Origin: Phialocephala subalpina | Lineage: Eukaryota; Ascomycota; Leotiomycetes; Helotiales; Mollisiaceae | Assembly (NCBI GenBank): GCA_900073065.1 | Contig: FJOG01000006.1 | Span: forward strand, 1,160,881-1,224,880 | Length of the DNA: 64,000 nt | Reading direction: 5' to 3' | Part shown: one piece after another, positions 26,931 through 40,400 of the stretch | Numbering within the stretch: position 1 is the stretch's first letter | Layout of the letters: each line of letters starts with the position of its first letter | Position numbers and translations under genes: made by a program | Notes under the pieces: generated by a model | What the model saw: only the letters and a program-made list of their open reading frames with translations | Database searches by the model: none | What the model was told of the DNA's origin: nothing

Positions 26931-28150
26931 TTACCAGTCCTTCTCCTCGATATCCCATGGCAGATCCTTATCGGCAACTTCGGCGCAAAAGAAGAACGAT
27001 CGACCCCGATAGCATCCTTCGCAACTATCCCACTCCCAGTTTTCATCGTCGGTGGCCATATTGTTGGCTAAGAGGGGATAAATCCACCTTAATAGCTCCT
27101 CGACTACGTCTTCGTCTTCTGAGCTTCGCTTGCATATCTGACCTATGGCGCGGTAATACTCTGGTAATGAAACTTCTCTTTTGAATTCAAGCGTGATGAG
27201 CTCTTTGGAGAACCGGGGAGATCGTTAGTTGCCTGAACTACCTTCTCATGCGCCTGTACCACCTGTTCAAGAATACCCACGCGGGCAATCTTAACTATCT
27301 TCTGAAGCTTAAGATCAAGGTCGCGGATGTGCTGGTGGTAATCTGAGCTATCGGCTCGCCGGAAGCCTGCGCAGAAGTACAAGCAGTCCCGAAACAGGAC
27401 AGGATGGCGTAACTTGCAAGCTGCATCGAAGAGTGCTTTAGCGCTTGAAGGATGATAGACCTGCAGTACTTTAGTCCTCAGATTTAACCTTCAAGATATT
27501 CTTGTTCTACTTAGAAGACCGCATACACGAATATTGCCTTGGAGAAGAACATTTTCCAGAGAATGTGAGAGCACGGGAAGTGAACGGTAATAGTCGGCCA
27601 TCTCCGTCATGAGAACTATCTGAGCAGCCTTCCCTTTGGACTTTTTACCAGTGAGTTGGTATGTAGTTCCGTACGTCACAGAAAGGAGGTTTTCGAAAGC
27701 TTTGATTTGTTCAATTTTGTTTTCCTTGAGCTTCAAAATATCCGAATTGATAGTCCAAGCCATTTGTTAGGACATTGATGACAAGTTTTACTGCGGTTTT
27801 TTTATTTTAAAAAAAATGTCACGGTGTCCCGCCACGTTCGGGAAATCAAAAGAGCAAACATACCTTGCTTGAATCATAGGCGACCAGACCCCAGCTTCAG
27901 TCGTCGATGTCGATATGCGAGGCTAATTTGTATTTGAATTGAGTACCAAGCTTACGCTTCCGATCTTGTCGGGAAGTCCATGAACTTGAAGAAGAAGTTG
28001 GACATCAGCTTCAGGATGGCGGAGTGCACGTGAAACTCGGTACCCAGGACATTGAGTCGTGTATCCAGCTCTCGCCCGCGCGCTGTGAAGACGATCGGAA
28101 TGTTGAAGGTTTGTGGTACTCTTATGTTGGGAATGGTAAGAGTCCCAAGG
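26931..28150 (-). CDS. BTB/POZ-domain-like protein, 5' end unresolved
   Basis: The chain of exons that stays in frame is 28150-27956, 27894-27864, 27730-27527, 27460-27242 and 27200-26931. The first exon is BTB-like: IPIVFTARGREL, then FHVHSAILKLMSNFFFKF, as in fungal BTB proteins where this strand-helix unit mediates dimerisation. Next come GLVAYDSSK, KAFENLL, QIVLMTEMADYYRSLP and AKLRHPVLFRDCL-like sequence, the usual order in Leotiomycete BTB hypotheticals. The tail ends WDIEEKDW. No in-frame ATG exists in exon 1; a TAA precedes it at about 28160. A further short 5' exon must exist, or the start has been lost. Two splice acceptors (at 27895 and 27731) end in AAG and are weak. If they are wrong, the gene is a pseudogene. 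Confidence 0.5.
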
Positions 28151-28470
28151 CTAAAAGGACTTTAATATTCCACGTTTTAGGTTAGGACAGGTTGTAGGCT
28201 GTAAGTTTAGATCGTGAATCGTGAGGAAAAAGCATTAAAAGCTCCTAAATAACCAGGTGACCTACTATAGGTGAATCTGTCTCGAAAGCGTATTCGACTT
28301 GACAGAGAGGATTGTAATGTCCAGCATCAGAAAGAGTATCCTTGGAAGTTTGGGGTGCAAGCAGAGCAACAGCTTGAAAGATTCAAGAATACATTCTGGC
28401 AAAGGAGATAGAGCGTACTTCAATCCTAAACCTCAAACCGAACGCCACAGCACAGCACAAAAGAAAAGCA

Positions 28471-31400
28471 CTAAGCTGCTCCTAAAACCCCAACAATCCT
28501 CTCAACCTCCTCCCCAATCTTTCCCACAAACACCCTCAAGTCTTCCTCATCCATCAACGAAAACTCACACTTAACACCAAAATCAATACTATCAGACTCC
28601 TCCACCGGTCCTACATCCACAAACAAATTCTGCTTCGCCAGATATCCTATCTCTAATCCATCAATTGCAGTCTCACCAGGAATAGCTTCTTCCGAAGCAA
28701 AGTCGGTTGGGACGCCGATATCCATTGGCTCTAGTAGTTTGACTTGCTCGGAATTGATCTCGGTCTTGGGCTTTCCATGCCAGAGGAGGTTCAACGAGGC
28801 GTTGAAGAGGGGCTGAGGATGGCTGTCAGGTGATGAAGGATCGAGACCTTGTTTCCAGCAAAGAATGTCGCGAAGGTAGCTTTGTTCGAAGGGGACTCGG
28901 TCGCTTAGATTTTCTTGGATGTTGAGGGCCGTCTTGAGATCTGATTGCCCCTTTGAGGATATAGTCATTGGTAGCAGATTGACGCAAGGTCCGAACATTT
29001 GAGCTGTACCTGGGAACGACGATGAGCGACCAGTGTGAAAGAATCCGAAGGTTGGGTGAGAAGTTTTCGTGCATTGACCAATAACTCGAGCGAAAGCTTG
29101 GATGACCACTGTACTGAGCGCTAGGTTGGAAGTTTGGCAGATCTTAGTTTTCTCTTTGAGATTTGTGACAGCGCTGCGGACCCATACGAAAGTCTGCTTA
29201 AGCGAAGGAGAGGAGGTTGGCTTGGCAGTGGGTGGCGAGAGGATCGTAGGTTCAGCATTGGCTAGTATCGATTTCCAGAAAGTAGATTCGTCGAGATGAG
29301 CCAAAGCATCACGAGTATGCCAGATGAAGTCCGGAAAGCTTGGGGTCGATGAAGATTGCCTCTGACCGTACACATCGGAGAGCTCACCAATAAATGAAGT
29401 CATCGTCCAGGCATCGTAAAGAGAATGATGAAGCTTGGTCAATAAAACATCTTCTGTTTTGCCTTGGATAAGGTGAAGGCTGATCGGTGGCTGCAACAGT
29501 GTTGACGGACTCGCATACGCCGCTTTGACCTCTTGTTTGACGACGTCCACCAGGCTCTGTGACGTATGCGATAGAGCAAAACCATAGCGACCGATAATAT
29601 CAGGCTTCAGCACAACTTGGTAAGCCTCGTACGGTCCAATTGCTACGAAAACAGTTCGTAGAATCGCATATCTCTGTTGGACAGAGGACCATGCCCCGCG
29701 AAGGGCGTCGGCGTCTAGCTTCGTCCTTGAGCGAAGTGCCCACGTCGGTTCATAGAACGTCCGTCCACTGATCAACCAACTTGAGAGATGATAAACTTGA
29801 CCGGCTAGACAAGGCATTATTTGTTCTACGCTCGATTCTGGATGTTGCAAGCGAGCAAGGACATCATTCCTAATTTCAGATGATACCTCCACGATGCTGG
29901 TTCCATTGCCCGTTGTGTCAGGCGTTTTTGACATGAGTATTCTGACAATCCCACCAACGCAGCGACCTTGGAGTATATCTGCAACACTGAGTTGAATCCC
30001 CTGTTCTCGGCAGATTGATGCCACTCGAATGGCTGCGATGGAGTCGATACCTAGAGAGAAGATACTAGTCTCGAACCTGATATTGTCTTCTGGTATTTGA
30101 GACACATCCGAGAAAGCTTTTCGAACGATGAAAAGAGCCGGGGTATCGGCGATATCATAAAAATTGGATGTCTCAGGTTTGGATTGTCTGATCTCGGTAG
30201 ACACAGGAAGTCCTTGCAGTTTTTTGGGATAGGCCGTTACGCTCCGAGATGGCACATTGAGAATATCTTGCAAGATTTGGTCGAAGGTTAGACAGAAATT
30301 GTCAAGATCTTCGGGGTTAAGACGAGATGATGCCGTGCTGAGAGTGAGCTCAAGTTCTCCCTGCTCGAACTCGACGTTCAGACCATATTCCGTTGAATCT
30401 CTGCTGTCTTCCATATCAAATGGAGTCCAAAGCTCGCTTGAAGAAGAAGAATCTTCTGGTGTCGCCTTTTGAAATACAAAAAGTGCATGGATCAAAGCAG
30501 TATCCGATCCTTTCTGCGATTGCCGCCACAATTTCTGGATTGTGTTTAGCGAAGCATGCTGGTATTCCTGACCGTCGACCACGACCTGCTGGACCTCTCT
30601 TACAACATCCTCATTTGTAGTTAGAGGATTTGAGAGTTGGATCCTAAATGGAATAGTGTTGAACAGTGGTCCAACAATCTGCTCAACGTCTTCGACGGGA
30701 AGAGTCCTCCCAGACACCACGTGACCGAAGACAATGTCTCTTCGCTGGACGAGACAGCAGAGAGCTTTGCCGTACGCTAGAAGTGCGACGGATTGCAGAT
30801 TGACGTTCATTGCTTTACACCTTTCTAGGACATCCGTAGTGCTCAGGCCGATGGTGATTTTGGAAAACGTCGTGGCGGCCCTTAGGCCTGAGGCAGGAAG
30901 ATTACTTGGTATGTAATTCTCGAGTCGCTCCAGCCAGAAATCGACACTACCTTGTTGACGCTCGGTAATGAGTTTTGCAGCTGTGGAGAACTGAGTCTTT
31001 GGAAGGATCTCATCTTTTGTGTACGCAGTAGACAGACGCTCGAAGATAAACGGTAGCGACCAACCGTCATAGAGACTGTGATGTAGCGACAAGACCATGA
31101 CAGTCGTGGGGCCAGATCCGAGAATGGTAACCTTTACAGGAGGAGTCGAGAAGGATTTCGGAGAGGGGAAGATGGTTGATGCGACGATGTTGTTAATACC
31201 CTCTTCGATTTTGTCCACGACAGTCTCATCCCAGGCCGATTGCGAATGCTCATGGACAGCGGCAATCCATCGAGCCTCTGACTCTTCGATGTAATGGAAC
31301 GATGTACGAAGAATATCGAGAGATGATAGCACCTGAACCCAAGCATTCTTGAGACGGTCGAGGTCGATATTATCGGCAAGTTGAACAGTAGGATGGTGGA

Positions 31401-34400
31401 CGTACAATACCCCACCGCTCGCCACAGTTTGAGTGAGCAAACCAGTTTGGAGTGGGGTACACGCATAGATTTGAGATATGCTATCATCAGATGAAAGCAA
31501 CTGAATGGCGCCTCTATATCTATTAGTATCCTGGGTTAAGATGTAGTTTATCGGCAGCGATTGAGGCGGCGCTTGATTCTTGGTCGAGATGTGAGCGCTG
31601 AGTTGGGCGATGCTGGGATAGCGAGCAATATCAGATGAAGAAATTCTGAGCCCCGCTGCTCGAAGCTGCTGTGCAAAACGAATCGCGATGACTGAGTCTA
31701 CACCAAGACGGAAGAAGGTACTGTGTCTCGAAATGTGTTCAGACTCAAATCCTCCCAATGTCAGCAGGATGTCCCTGATTTGCTGCTCTTGGCTGGAGAA
31801 CTCTCGGCAGTGATCATCCAAATTTGACTCTGCTTGAGAGTGCCCTTTGCTCTCAATTCCAAAGAACTTGATAGTGATGGCGTTGTCAGGAGATATTGTG
31901 TCGATCAGGAGCTCAACCATCTCTAACAGATTCGCCACATCCTGGTCGGTTCCAAAGTCGGATGTGTACCCCGCTCGAATGATCAATTCATTTGACTCCG
32001 CGTTTGCTTCAAACTCGACTGCGAAAGGATAGTCCGGAGGCATGTAGCTCTCAACCTCAGTCCAAACATCTTCATACGATGGCTGCTTTCCAGGTTTGAC
32101 ATACGACGACAGACAATTGAACAGTGGATGATCTGCTTTCGCCCATTTGTGTATAGCTCTCAAAGACGTGTGTTGGAATTGCAGCATTTTGCCTGAAGAT
32201 TTCTGGACTGAAGCAAGCACGTCGAGGATACTTGCACTGCTGTTTCGAAGATCGATACGTTGTGGTACTGTGGTGATTGTCGGTGCAAGGATGTTCTCGA
32301 CGTCAGGAACGGGGATTGAGCGACCTGAAAGGACGAGGCCGCAGACGAAGTCATTGACAGAGGATGCTTTCGCCATTGCGATACCGAAGGCAGTCTGTGC
32401 TAGGGTGGGCAATGTGACTCGGAGACTGGCAGCTTTGGCTTCAAGTGAAGCAAGATTTGTCTTCAATGTCCGTGTACAGAGTTTGGCAGGAATGTCAATT
32501 TGAATGTCCGACGGCGGTGCTGGACATTGGTAATCTTGGAAGGCTTCGGTCCAGTATTGGCGGGCTGAATTCTCGTCGAATGACAGGAAGCGTTCGATAA
32601 GTGACTCTGAAGATGGTCGGGGCGATACCTCCAGACCTATGTAACGAGAGTACACATCGCTCAGTAGCATACTCAAAGCTTCTGCATCATACAAAGCATG
32701 ATGCATCGAGACGCAGAAGAGCGGTGGTGGGCTGCTTCCATCCGATTTCAGAAGAAGCAGCCGTATCGGAGGCATCTCATCAATCTTATTGACCATTTCT
32801 CGAGCTATGTCGTCCTGCAAACCTTTCAAGAACATTAGGCGGTCTTCTTGATCTGTAGATGTTTCGGTCCAAGGCGGTGCAATTTCCTCCTGATGAAGAA
32901 CGACCTGGATGATATTATTCTCGACTTGACAGAAACAAGTCCTCAGGATCTCATTGTCCCTGATTGCAGCCTCCCAAGTCTGCTTAAATTTCGAGATGTT
33001 GATCTGCTTGAACAATTCCAAAACAATGTGATTGACATAAGTACCGCCTCCTTCCTTATCCAACGACTTTGCAACAACAGCCTCCTGGACTGGCAAGCAA
33101 GGCCTGACAGCAGCTACCTTTCCGTCAAGCTTGATACCGATGAGACTTTCTCGGAAACTAGTTTCAATTTTCGACAGCTTCTCTTGCGCGCGAGCTTTAG
33201 TGGCAGCTTCCTGCTCCCGCAAAATACTAGCGTGAGGTAGTAGGGCCAGATCAGAAATGGTATCAGTGCTCAGAACATCGGCTACTGTGCAGTCATAGCC
33301 ATGCTTCCGCATCAAAGTGGCGAGACTAATGGCAACTAAGCTGTCAACACCAACTTCAAAGATGTTGGTCGAGGGTTGAAAATACGCGTCGGTCCCTCGC
33401 AATACGGCTTTGAGAAGTTCGGTAATCTGTTTTTCGTCTTCATTGAGCTCCCGTGACTCAGCAGCCTTCGCTGAACTTGGAGACCCTTGAGCGGACAGGA
33501 GAGTCCGGAGAGGTATGGAAGAGAAGATCTTCTTCAAAAGCTTGACATCTGCCTTCCCAGAAGTGGATGCAAGAGGCAGGAAGCTGAGCGGAACCACCAC
33601 ATCAGGCACCATGTAAGATGGGAGTCTCTCTTTGCAACCACTTCGGATAGTATCGTTGACTGTATCAAAAGTTTGAAGAACAACAGGTTCCTCGTTGCCG
33701 GATCCTGACCTTGACCGAGCGACGAATGACACGAGCTGCATTCTTGACAAGTCGGGGTGCTTCGTGATCAGAGAAGTGACGTAAGTGCCATCTGGCGACA
33801 GACATCTGGCACATTCCGAGACCTCACCCAACTCAAGTCGCTGACCTCGAATCTTGGTCTGATCATCCGAGCGACCAAAGATCTCAATAGACCCATCAGG
33901 CATCATCCTCACCAAATCACCCGTGCGATACATCCTCTCGCTGTGGAAGTCCTCCACAAAATCACCCGTATCGCGATTATGATATCCAATCCCAACCAAA
34001 CTTCCCGTAAAGCAAAGCTCACCCTCCATCCCTCTTTTCGCATATGTAAGAGTCCCAGGAACAAGAACATGAGCAATACTATCCCCCAACGGATTCCCGA
34101 TATTCCTCATATTGGACTTCGACGAAACCCTCGCTGAACAACACCCAATCGTACACTCCGTCGGCCCGTACGCATTAACCAACGGCACTGTCTGTGAATC
34201 TCCCCACGCCTCCAATGTCCTTTGAGAAATCTTCTCCCCACCCACACTCATGAATCTCAATATCGGCACATCAGCAGGTATTAGCCCCACTTGATCAAGA
34301 AGTGAGGGAACAAAACTTGCATGAGTGACTCTGAGTTCTTTTAATGCCATGGCGAGATCATCGAGTAGCATAGAGCGCTTGCCGGTGACGGCACAGAGGC

Positions 34401-37400
34401 CATGACGCCAGGCGAGAAACATTTCGGCGACGTGAACATCGAAGGCACGGCTGGCGAGGCCGAGCCATTTTCCTGTGCCGCCAAGAGTGAGGGTCGCGGG
34501 GGCGTTGTGGCAGATGAATTCGGATTGGGCTTCGCAGAATGCGGTGAGGTTGGAGTTGCTGATGAGGACGCCTTTTGGGTTGCCGGTGGATCCTGAGGTG
34601 TAGAGGAGGTAGGCAATGTCGTCTTTGCTTCGTGAACCATTGGCGCTTGATGCGTTCTCGAGCTTGTACTGGTCATTGTCCACGTCCACCGCTCGACAAT
34701 CTGGCGGGGTAAATTCTGCTCTACCATGCGTGAAGAAAATAGCGGCATTACTATCGTGTAGCAAAAATGTCTTCCGTTCTTTGGGCAAATCTTCATCGAT
34801 AGGAAGATACGTGTTGCCAGATTTGAAAATGCCAACCGTGACTGCGAATGCGGTAAGAGTCCTGCCAAGACAAATTCCGATCATTCTTCCTCGAACGCCT
34901 AGAGAATGGATGAAGGCACAAACGAGATTTGCTTCGTGATTCAATTGGTAGAAAGTCCATGAAACGGTTCGAGTTGATCCTATTTCTATTTGCTCTGCGA
35001 TCTCCGCGGCAGGCCAGTCAGGGGATACTTGAGCCCAGTGCTCGAACCAGCAGAGGGGGTTGTCGTATGCGACAATGGGATTTTCGATGAGTTGTCGTGA
35101 TTTACCTTTTGACAGCAGATCGATTGGGAAGTGATTTGTGAGCTCTGAAATTGATACGACCGGGTGTTTGACCATACTCGTGATGAGCGCGTCGAGCTGC
35201 TTCGTCAGCAATTCAACCCTATCGAGACCCAATGTCGATGACTCGGCTGAGACAACTAGGTCCAGACTTCCATCAGCTCTCTCTTCAACATTGAGCGTCA
35301 ATTCATGTTCAACATTGAGCCCAATGATATCATCAGTCTCGATCCAAAGCGCGTGATCATTTTCCTCGTCAGCGTGAGGATGGAAGACGAACACAGCTGG
35401 GTACAATGGCTGATGCTTGGGTCGCTTTATCAATCTCCGCAGAGCTCCCGGATTGATGTTTCGATGCTTCCAAGCAGCGATCATCGTCTTGTCATGCTTC
35501 TTCACAATCTCGCAAGCATTGCCTGATGCCCTCACAGGAGCTGGGACCAACGTAACGAGGGGCCCGATCACATCATCGAGTGAAGGATGGAGAGCTCGTT
35601 CCGAGAGAACTTCGCCAAGAACCACGTTCTTGTTGTCGGCCTCAAGGAAGTCTGCGACGGTGCAGCCCCATGCAGCGCGGAGGAGTGAGGTGATTGATGA
35701 GATTTCAAGATGCTGAGTGAAGGCTTGGAGATCTGTGTATGAGGCAGATAAATGAACCGTCGCAGTGTTATATCCCGACGAAGTTTTGGGTTTTCCCTTG
35801 TCTTCGCCAATATCGTCCTCTGCTGCGACGAAATCTTGCAAAGTCTGTTCCCAAAAAGTTGAGTCTTCGATGTCATCATGTTCTGTCGACGATGTGGAGA
35901 TTGTGACTGCTTCCCGAAGCTGATGGCGGGATTCCAGAGCACATGCGCTGCTTTCATAGACATTCTTGAGGTCATGCATGATGAAGCTCAAGGATGGGCC
36001 ATCATGAATCGAGTGATGGATAGAGAACATCATCGTCATGCTTCCGCCTCTATCGAAGGTCGTGATTGCCCAGCATGGTTGCAAGAATGAATTCTCTTGG
36101 CGTTTGAGGGCAATGGCCAGTGCACGCTGCTTTGCGAGTGCAACAAATTTGTTCGAAGTGACCTCAACGACTGAGAAGTCGACAGATGGCTCGCTGAATA
36201 TGGCTTGGACGAAAGTTGAGGTAGCCTTCGGAGCCGACGTCTCTGTGAGAGCTGCTGTCGGAATGAATCCTATTCGAAGAGCATCATTCTGGGACGCCAC
36301 TAATTTCCAAGCTTTCTCCAAGGCACTGATACTGATGTGTTCGGAAAGCTCGAAGAAATGATTGCTCCAATAAGTTTGTGGATTGCGGAACGTCTCACTT
36401 AGGAGATTCTCTTGCATCGGCAGTGATGGACAAACGAAGAACGAGTTTTCGGAAGCAGCCTTCAGGTACTGGGTGACCGCAGGATGCCATTGGTCATGGA
36501 AATCCTGGAGAAGCTGGGAGTTCTTGTCACTTGAAACCTCGGCTTCAGAAGATAATCTTGAGAGTATCTGGCAAAGATCACCAACGGTCCTCGACTTCAG
36601 CAAATCCGCGGTAGAAAGCGCATATCCAGCAATTTTGAGTCTCGCAGCAAATCTGATCGCACCAATGGAGTCAATACCCAGAGCCGCAAGTCTGCTTGTC
36701 CTGTTGATAGATTTCAAAATGGTCCCAGAGAACTTTGCTACCTGTTCCAACAAGGTAGCTTCAAGCTCTGTCCAGTTTGAGCCTTTGGCAGGAGAAATCA
36801 CGTTCTCCCAAGCTTCGATATCCAAGCTCTCATAAGCCTTCGACAATGCAATCCTGTCAATCTTGGCGGAAGCCGTCATGGGAATACTGCCCAGGACGAT
36901 GATCACACTCGGCACCATATGTTCCGGTAATGTCCTTCTCGCCTCAGCCCACACAACATTCGCTAACTCAGAAGCTCCAGCATGTGTGATAGGAGCAGCC
37001 CGTTCAGCTATTATTTCCTGCCAAGAAGGCACACTCAAGAACACAACGACGACCTTCGTAGGACGATTCGGACGCGCCATATGCATAGTGACGACTTGCT
37101 CGACATCCGGATGGCAATTTCCGAGAGCGAAGCTGATCTCGCTGAGCTCAACTCTCATTCCGTTCAATTTGACGAGATCATCTCGTCGACCAACAAATTC
37201 GAAACTTCCATCGTGGAGTTGGCGGACGATATCTCCAGTCATGTAGACATGTGCCTGTGCGGATTTATTCCAGTGAAATTTCTCCTGAGTTTTGGTGGAA
37301 TCTTTCCAGTAACCTCGAGCGACTTGGGGACCTGCTAGGGCGAGCTCGCCTACTCCTTGTTTGATGACTATCTTGTCGTCGTTGATCACGAATGTTGAGA

Positions 37401-40400
37401 CCGAGGGTAGAGTAAAGCCTACGTTCACGCTCTTGAAGTTGTTGGCGCATCCTGCAAATTGGCGGACGGTGGACACGACGCTGACCTCGGCTGGTCCGTA
37501 TGTGTTGTAAGCTATCATGTTTTGACCCCAATCATCGGCAATTGTTTGAGATAGGGCTTCTCCAATGAATGTGACTACTTGAAGAGTCTTGATTTGGTTT
37601 CGAGGAACAGCAGCAGCGAATGCTGGAGTGAGATGTACGTGTGTCGCGTTTGTCTCGTTTGCCAATGTGGGGAAGGAACCTAGCATGGTGTCTTTCGTGG
37701 CCGAGATGACAATTCCTCCGAGTCCCCAGGTGTAGAACAAGTCTTGGACGAAGACATCGAATGTGGGCTGGGAGAATTGAAGACAGCGGACAGTTCCTTC
37801 GTCATCCGAGTGTATCAAGTTTCGTAAAGACTTCATGGCAGCCGCAGCTGAGTGGTGCTCAACCATCACTCCTTTGGGAAGTCCTGTCGTTCCAGAGGTC
37901 CATATGAGATAAGCCATGTCGTGAGGCGTTAATGTGGCATTGGGCGTGACCTTGGTGTCCTCGATATCCGAGGAATTGAGGTCAATCAGGATGACCCCTT
38001 CTGGGATGGCTGAATCATCTTGAACCAAAGTATTATTCGCGACCAGAAGCATCTTCGCATCTGTCCTGGTGATGAGTTCGCGACGTCGATCTGCTGGAAA
38101 TACAGGGTCGATGGGACACCATGCTGCTCCAGCTTTCAGTATTCCAAGAATGGCGACGTAAAGCTCGGGCGATTTTTCAAGTGAGAATGGGACAACGAGG
38201 TCGCGTAGGCACCCAAAGGTCTGAGTGAGGTGGCTTGCGAGGCGATTGGCCTTCAAATCCAGCTCTCTGTATGTCCATTCAATATTGCCCTTGGCATCAT
38301 GAGACCGGAGATCTGTCTTGAAGATCAAAGCAAGATCTTCAGGGTTCTGCTTTACTTGAGACTCGAAGGGACCATGAAGCAATTGATCAAGCTCGTTCGC
38401 TTCAGGGGCGAATTCCTTCGATGGCAATTGAGGGAGTGGTGTGAAGCGACCATCCAAGTACGGCCGTTCAGGGTGTTGAAGGATTCCAGCGATGTTATCG
38501 TTGAATTGCTGCAGCATAAGAGAAACAGACGGCCCATCCAGATATTCATCGGTATATGTAGCTCGCAGGCGAAGACTGCCATCAGGCTCTGGCCAGACCT
38601 CAATCATTACAGCAAAATCATTCCCCATAGCGGGGTACTCAACAGAATTCCACAGCTCGGAATTACTCGTTCCAGAAGCGAAATCTTGGTACGCAAGAAG
38701 AGTATCATAGTGGAGCCTTCCTCCGGGTGCAAGTACCGAATTCAGTGGGATCTGAAGATGCTCAAGCGACTTGGCGTTTAACTCGGTGAGATGTTGTAAG
38801 ATGGACGCGTTACTGGCATATGGCTGACCTTGGAACAGCTTTGCTGGGATAGTGATGGGAATCGTGGTGAACGTTGGTCCTACGCATAGCTCTGAGTTCG
38901 AATCGAGTCTGCCTGATACGACACTACCGAAGGCAGAGCTGCTCCAAGAATCATTGTATGTGATAAGCAGTAGCGACCAAGCAGCTTGCAAGATAGCCAA
39001 TGGGGAGGCCGCAGCGTTTGCAGCGCCGCTTCGAAGCGCACTTATCTTGAATGTCGCTGGATACGTGGTCGTTTTCGTCACCTTGGAGGTGACCTCGGGT
39101 CGTAGTCCAGTGAGATTCGGAAAATGAGCAGGCTCACAATCTTCCATCTGAGCAGCCCAGAAATCAATTGCTTTCTGAGTATCAGAAGTGAAGTGCATGT
39201 CGACGGCAGTGGAAATCTCGGTTCTCGAAGGAGTTGGCGCTCCGGAATATTCATCAGTTACTTCTTCGAATAACAGCTGCAATGATGCTCCATCAAAGAG
39301 GGCGTGGAACAGAGAGCAGGTTATCACTTTCCGAGTAGGAGTGGTGACTAGCGCCATCTCGAGGGGAGGTCTGTCGAGAGAGATGCTCTTCTCAGCTTCC
39401 AACAATGCATCGCGAATCGCCTCTTGAAAGTTTTCGTTGTCATCTGTCTCTAGATCGTACTCTTTCCACGCTTTGGTGGCCCGTCGACAAGAGGCGCTCA
39501 AGACGCATTGTAGAAATGGTGCTGAGGTGTCATCGATCGGAAGGAAGACCATTCGATAAGCATCATGGCGTCGAAGCACTGTATTCCAACATTTCTGCAG
39601 CTTCTGAATATCGACCGAAGAATTAATGTGATGGACAGAGCAGTAGATATAGTTCTTGCCGGAAATTCCTTCTAAAGAGCCTCGCAAAAAGCTGGCAAGC
39701 ATACCAGATTGAGTAGCAGTAGTCGGCAAAATATTTTCGATGTATTTGGAACCAACGCCAAAGTGGTCAGCACAGGTCTGTTGGTATTTCTGGTAGAACA
39801 GCTCCCTTTCAATTCTCTGTTGTTGAAGTCGGCTGATGGAAGATGCCTCATTCCCATTCTCGTGTGGTACTTTCCTTCGTTTCAATAGAAGGTCTGCTAG
39901 TGCACGAGGAGTCGCGTTTCGTAGAACATCGACTATGCCTAGCTCATTGACACCCGAGTCTCTCAATCGCTGAAGATACCGCACTGCTCGAAGACTATCG
40001 ACGCCAACTGAAAACAATTTCGTTGTCGGTGATATTTGGGTGCACCCCAGAACTTCTGATAGAACACTACAGAGGTGTAATTCCAAGTCATGCCCTGGAG
40101 TGTGCGACAACTTCTCTCCGTTGGCGTGCGTCTTTCTCGCCACCCTCGCTTGACGAGACGAGTCTACCAGTGCTCGAAGAGCTTTCCTATCGACTTTCCC
40201 TGCAGAAGATCGGGGTATCTTATCGAGGAAGAAGTACTTAGTTGGGCACATATAACTTGGGAGTTGGCGAGCTGCCGCCTCACGGCACTCTGGTTCTGCC
40301 TCTCCCTGGCCGTGGTCGTCGAGGACGATGAATGCCACAGCTTCTTCGCTGCCAGCCTGGTCTGCGAATTGCTTATAGGAAACTGTCACCGCCTCCTTGA

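Noticed and set aside
27864..27956. BTB-like gene as a pseudogene because of a TGA after IDIDD and a frame change
   Set aside because: An intron 27955-27895 removes both problems and keeps frame through all later exons; the pseudogene reading is kept only as an alternative.
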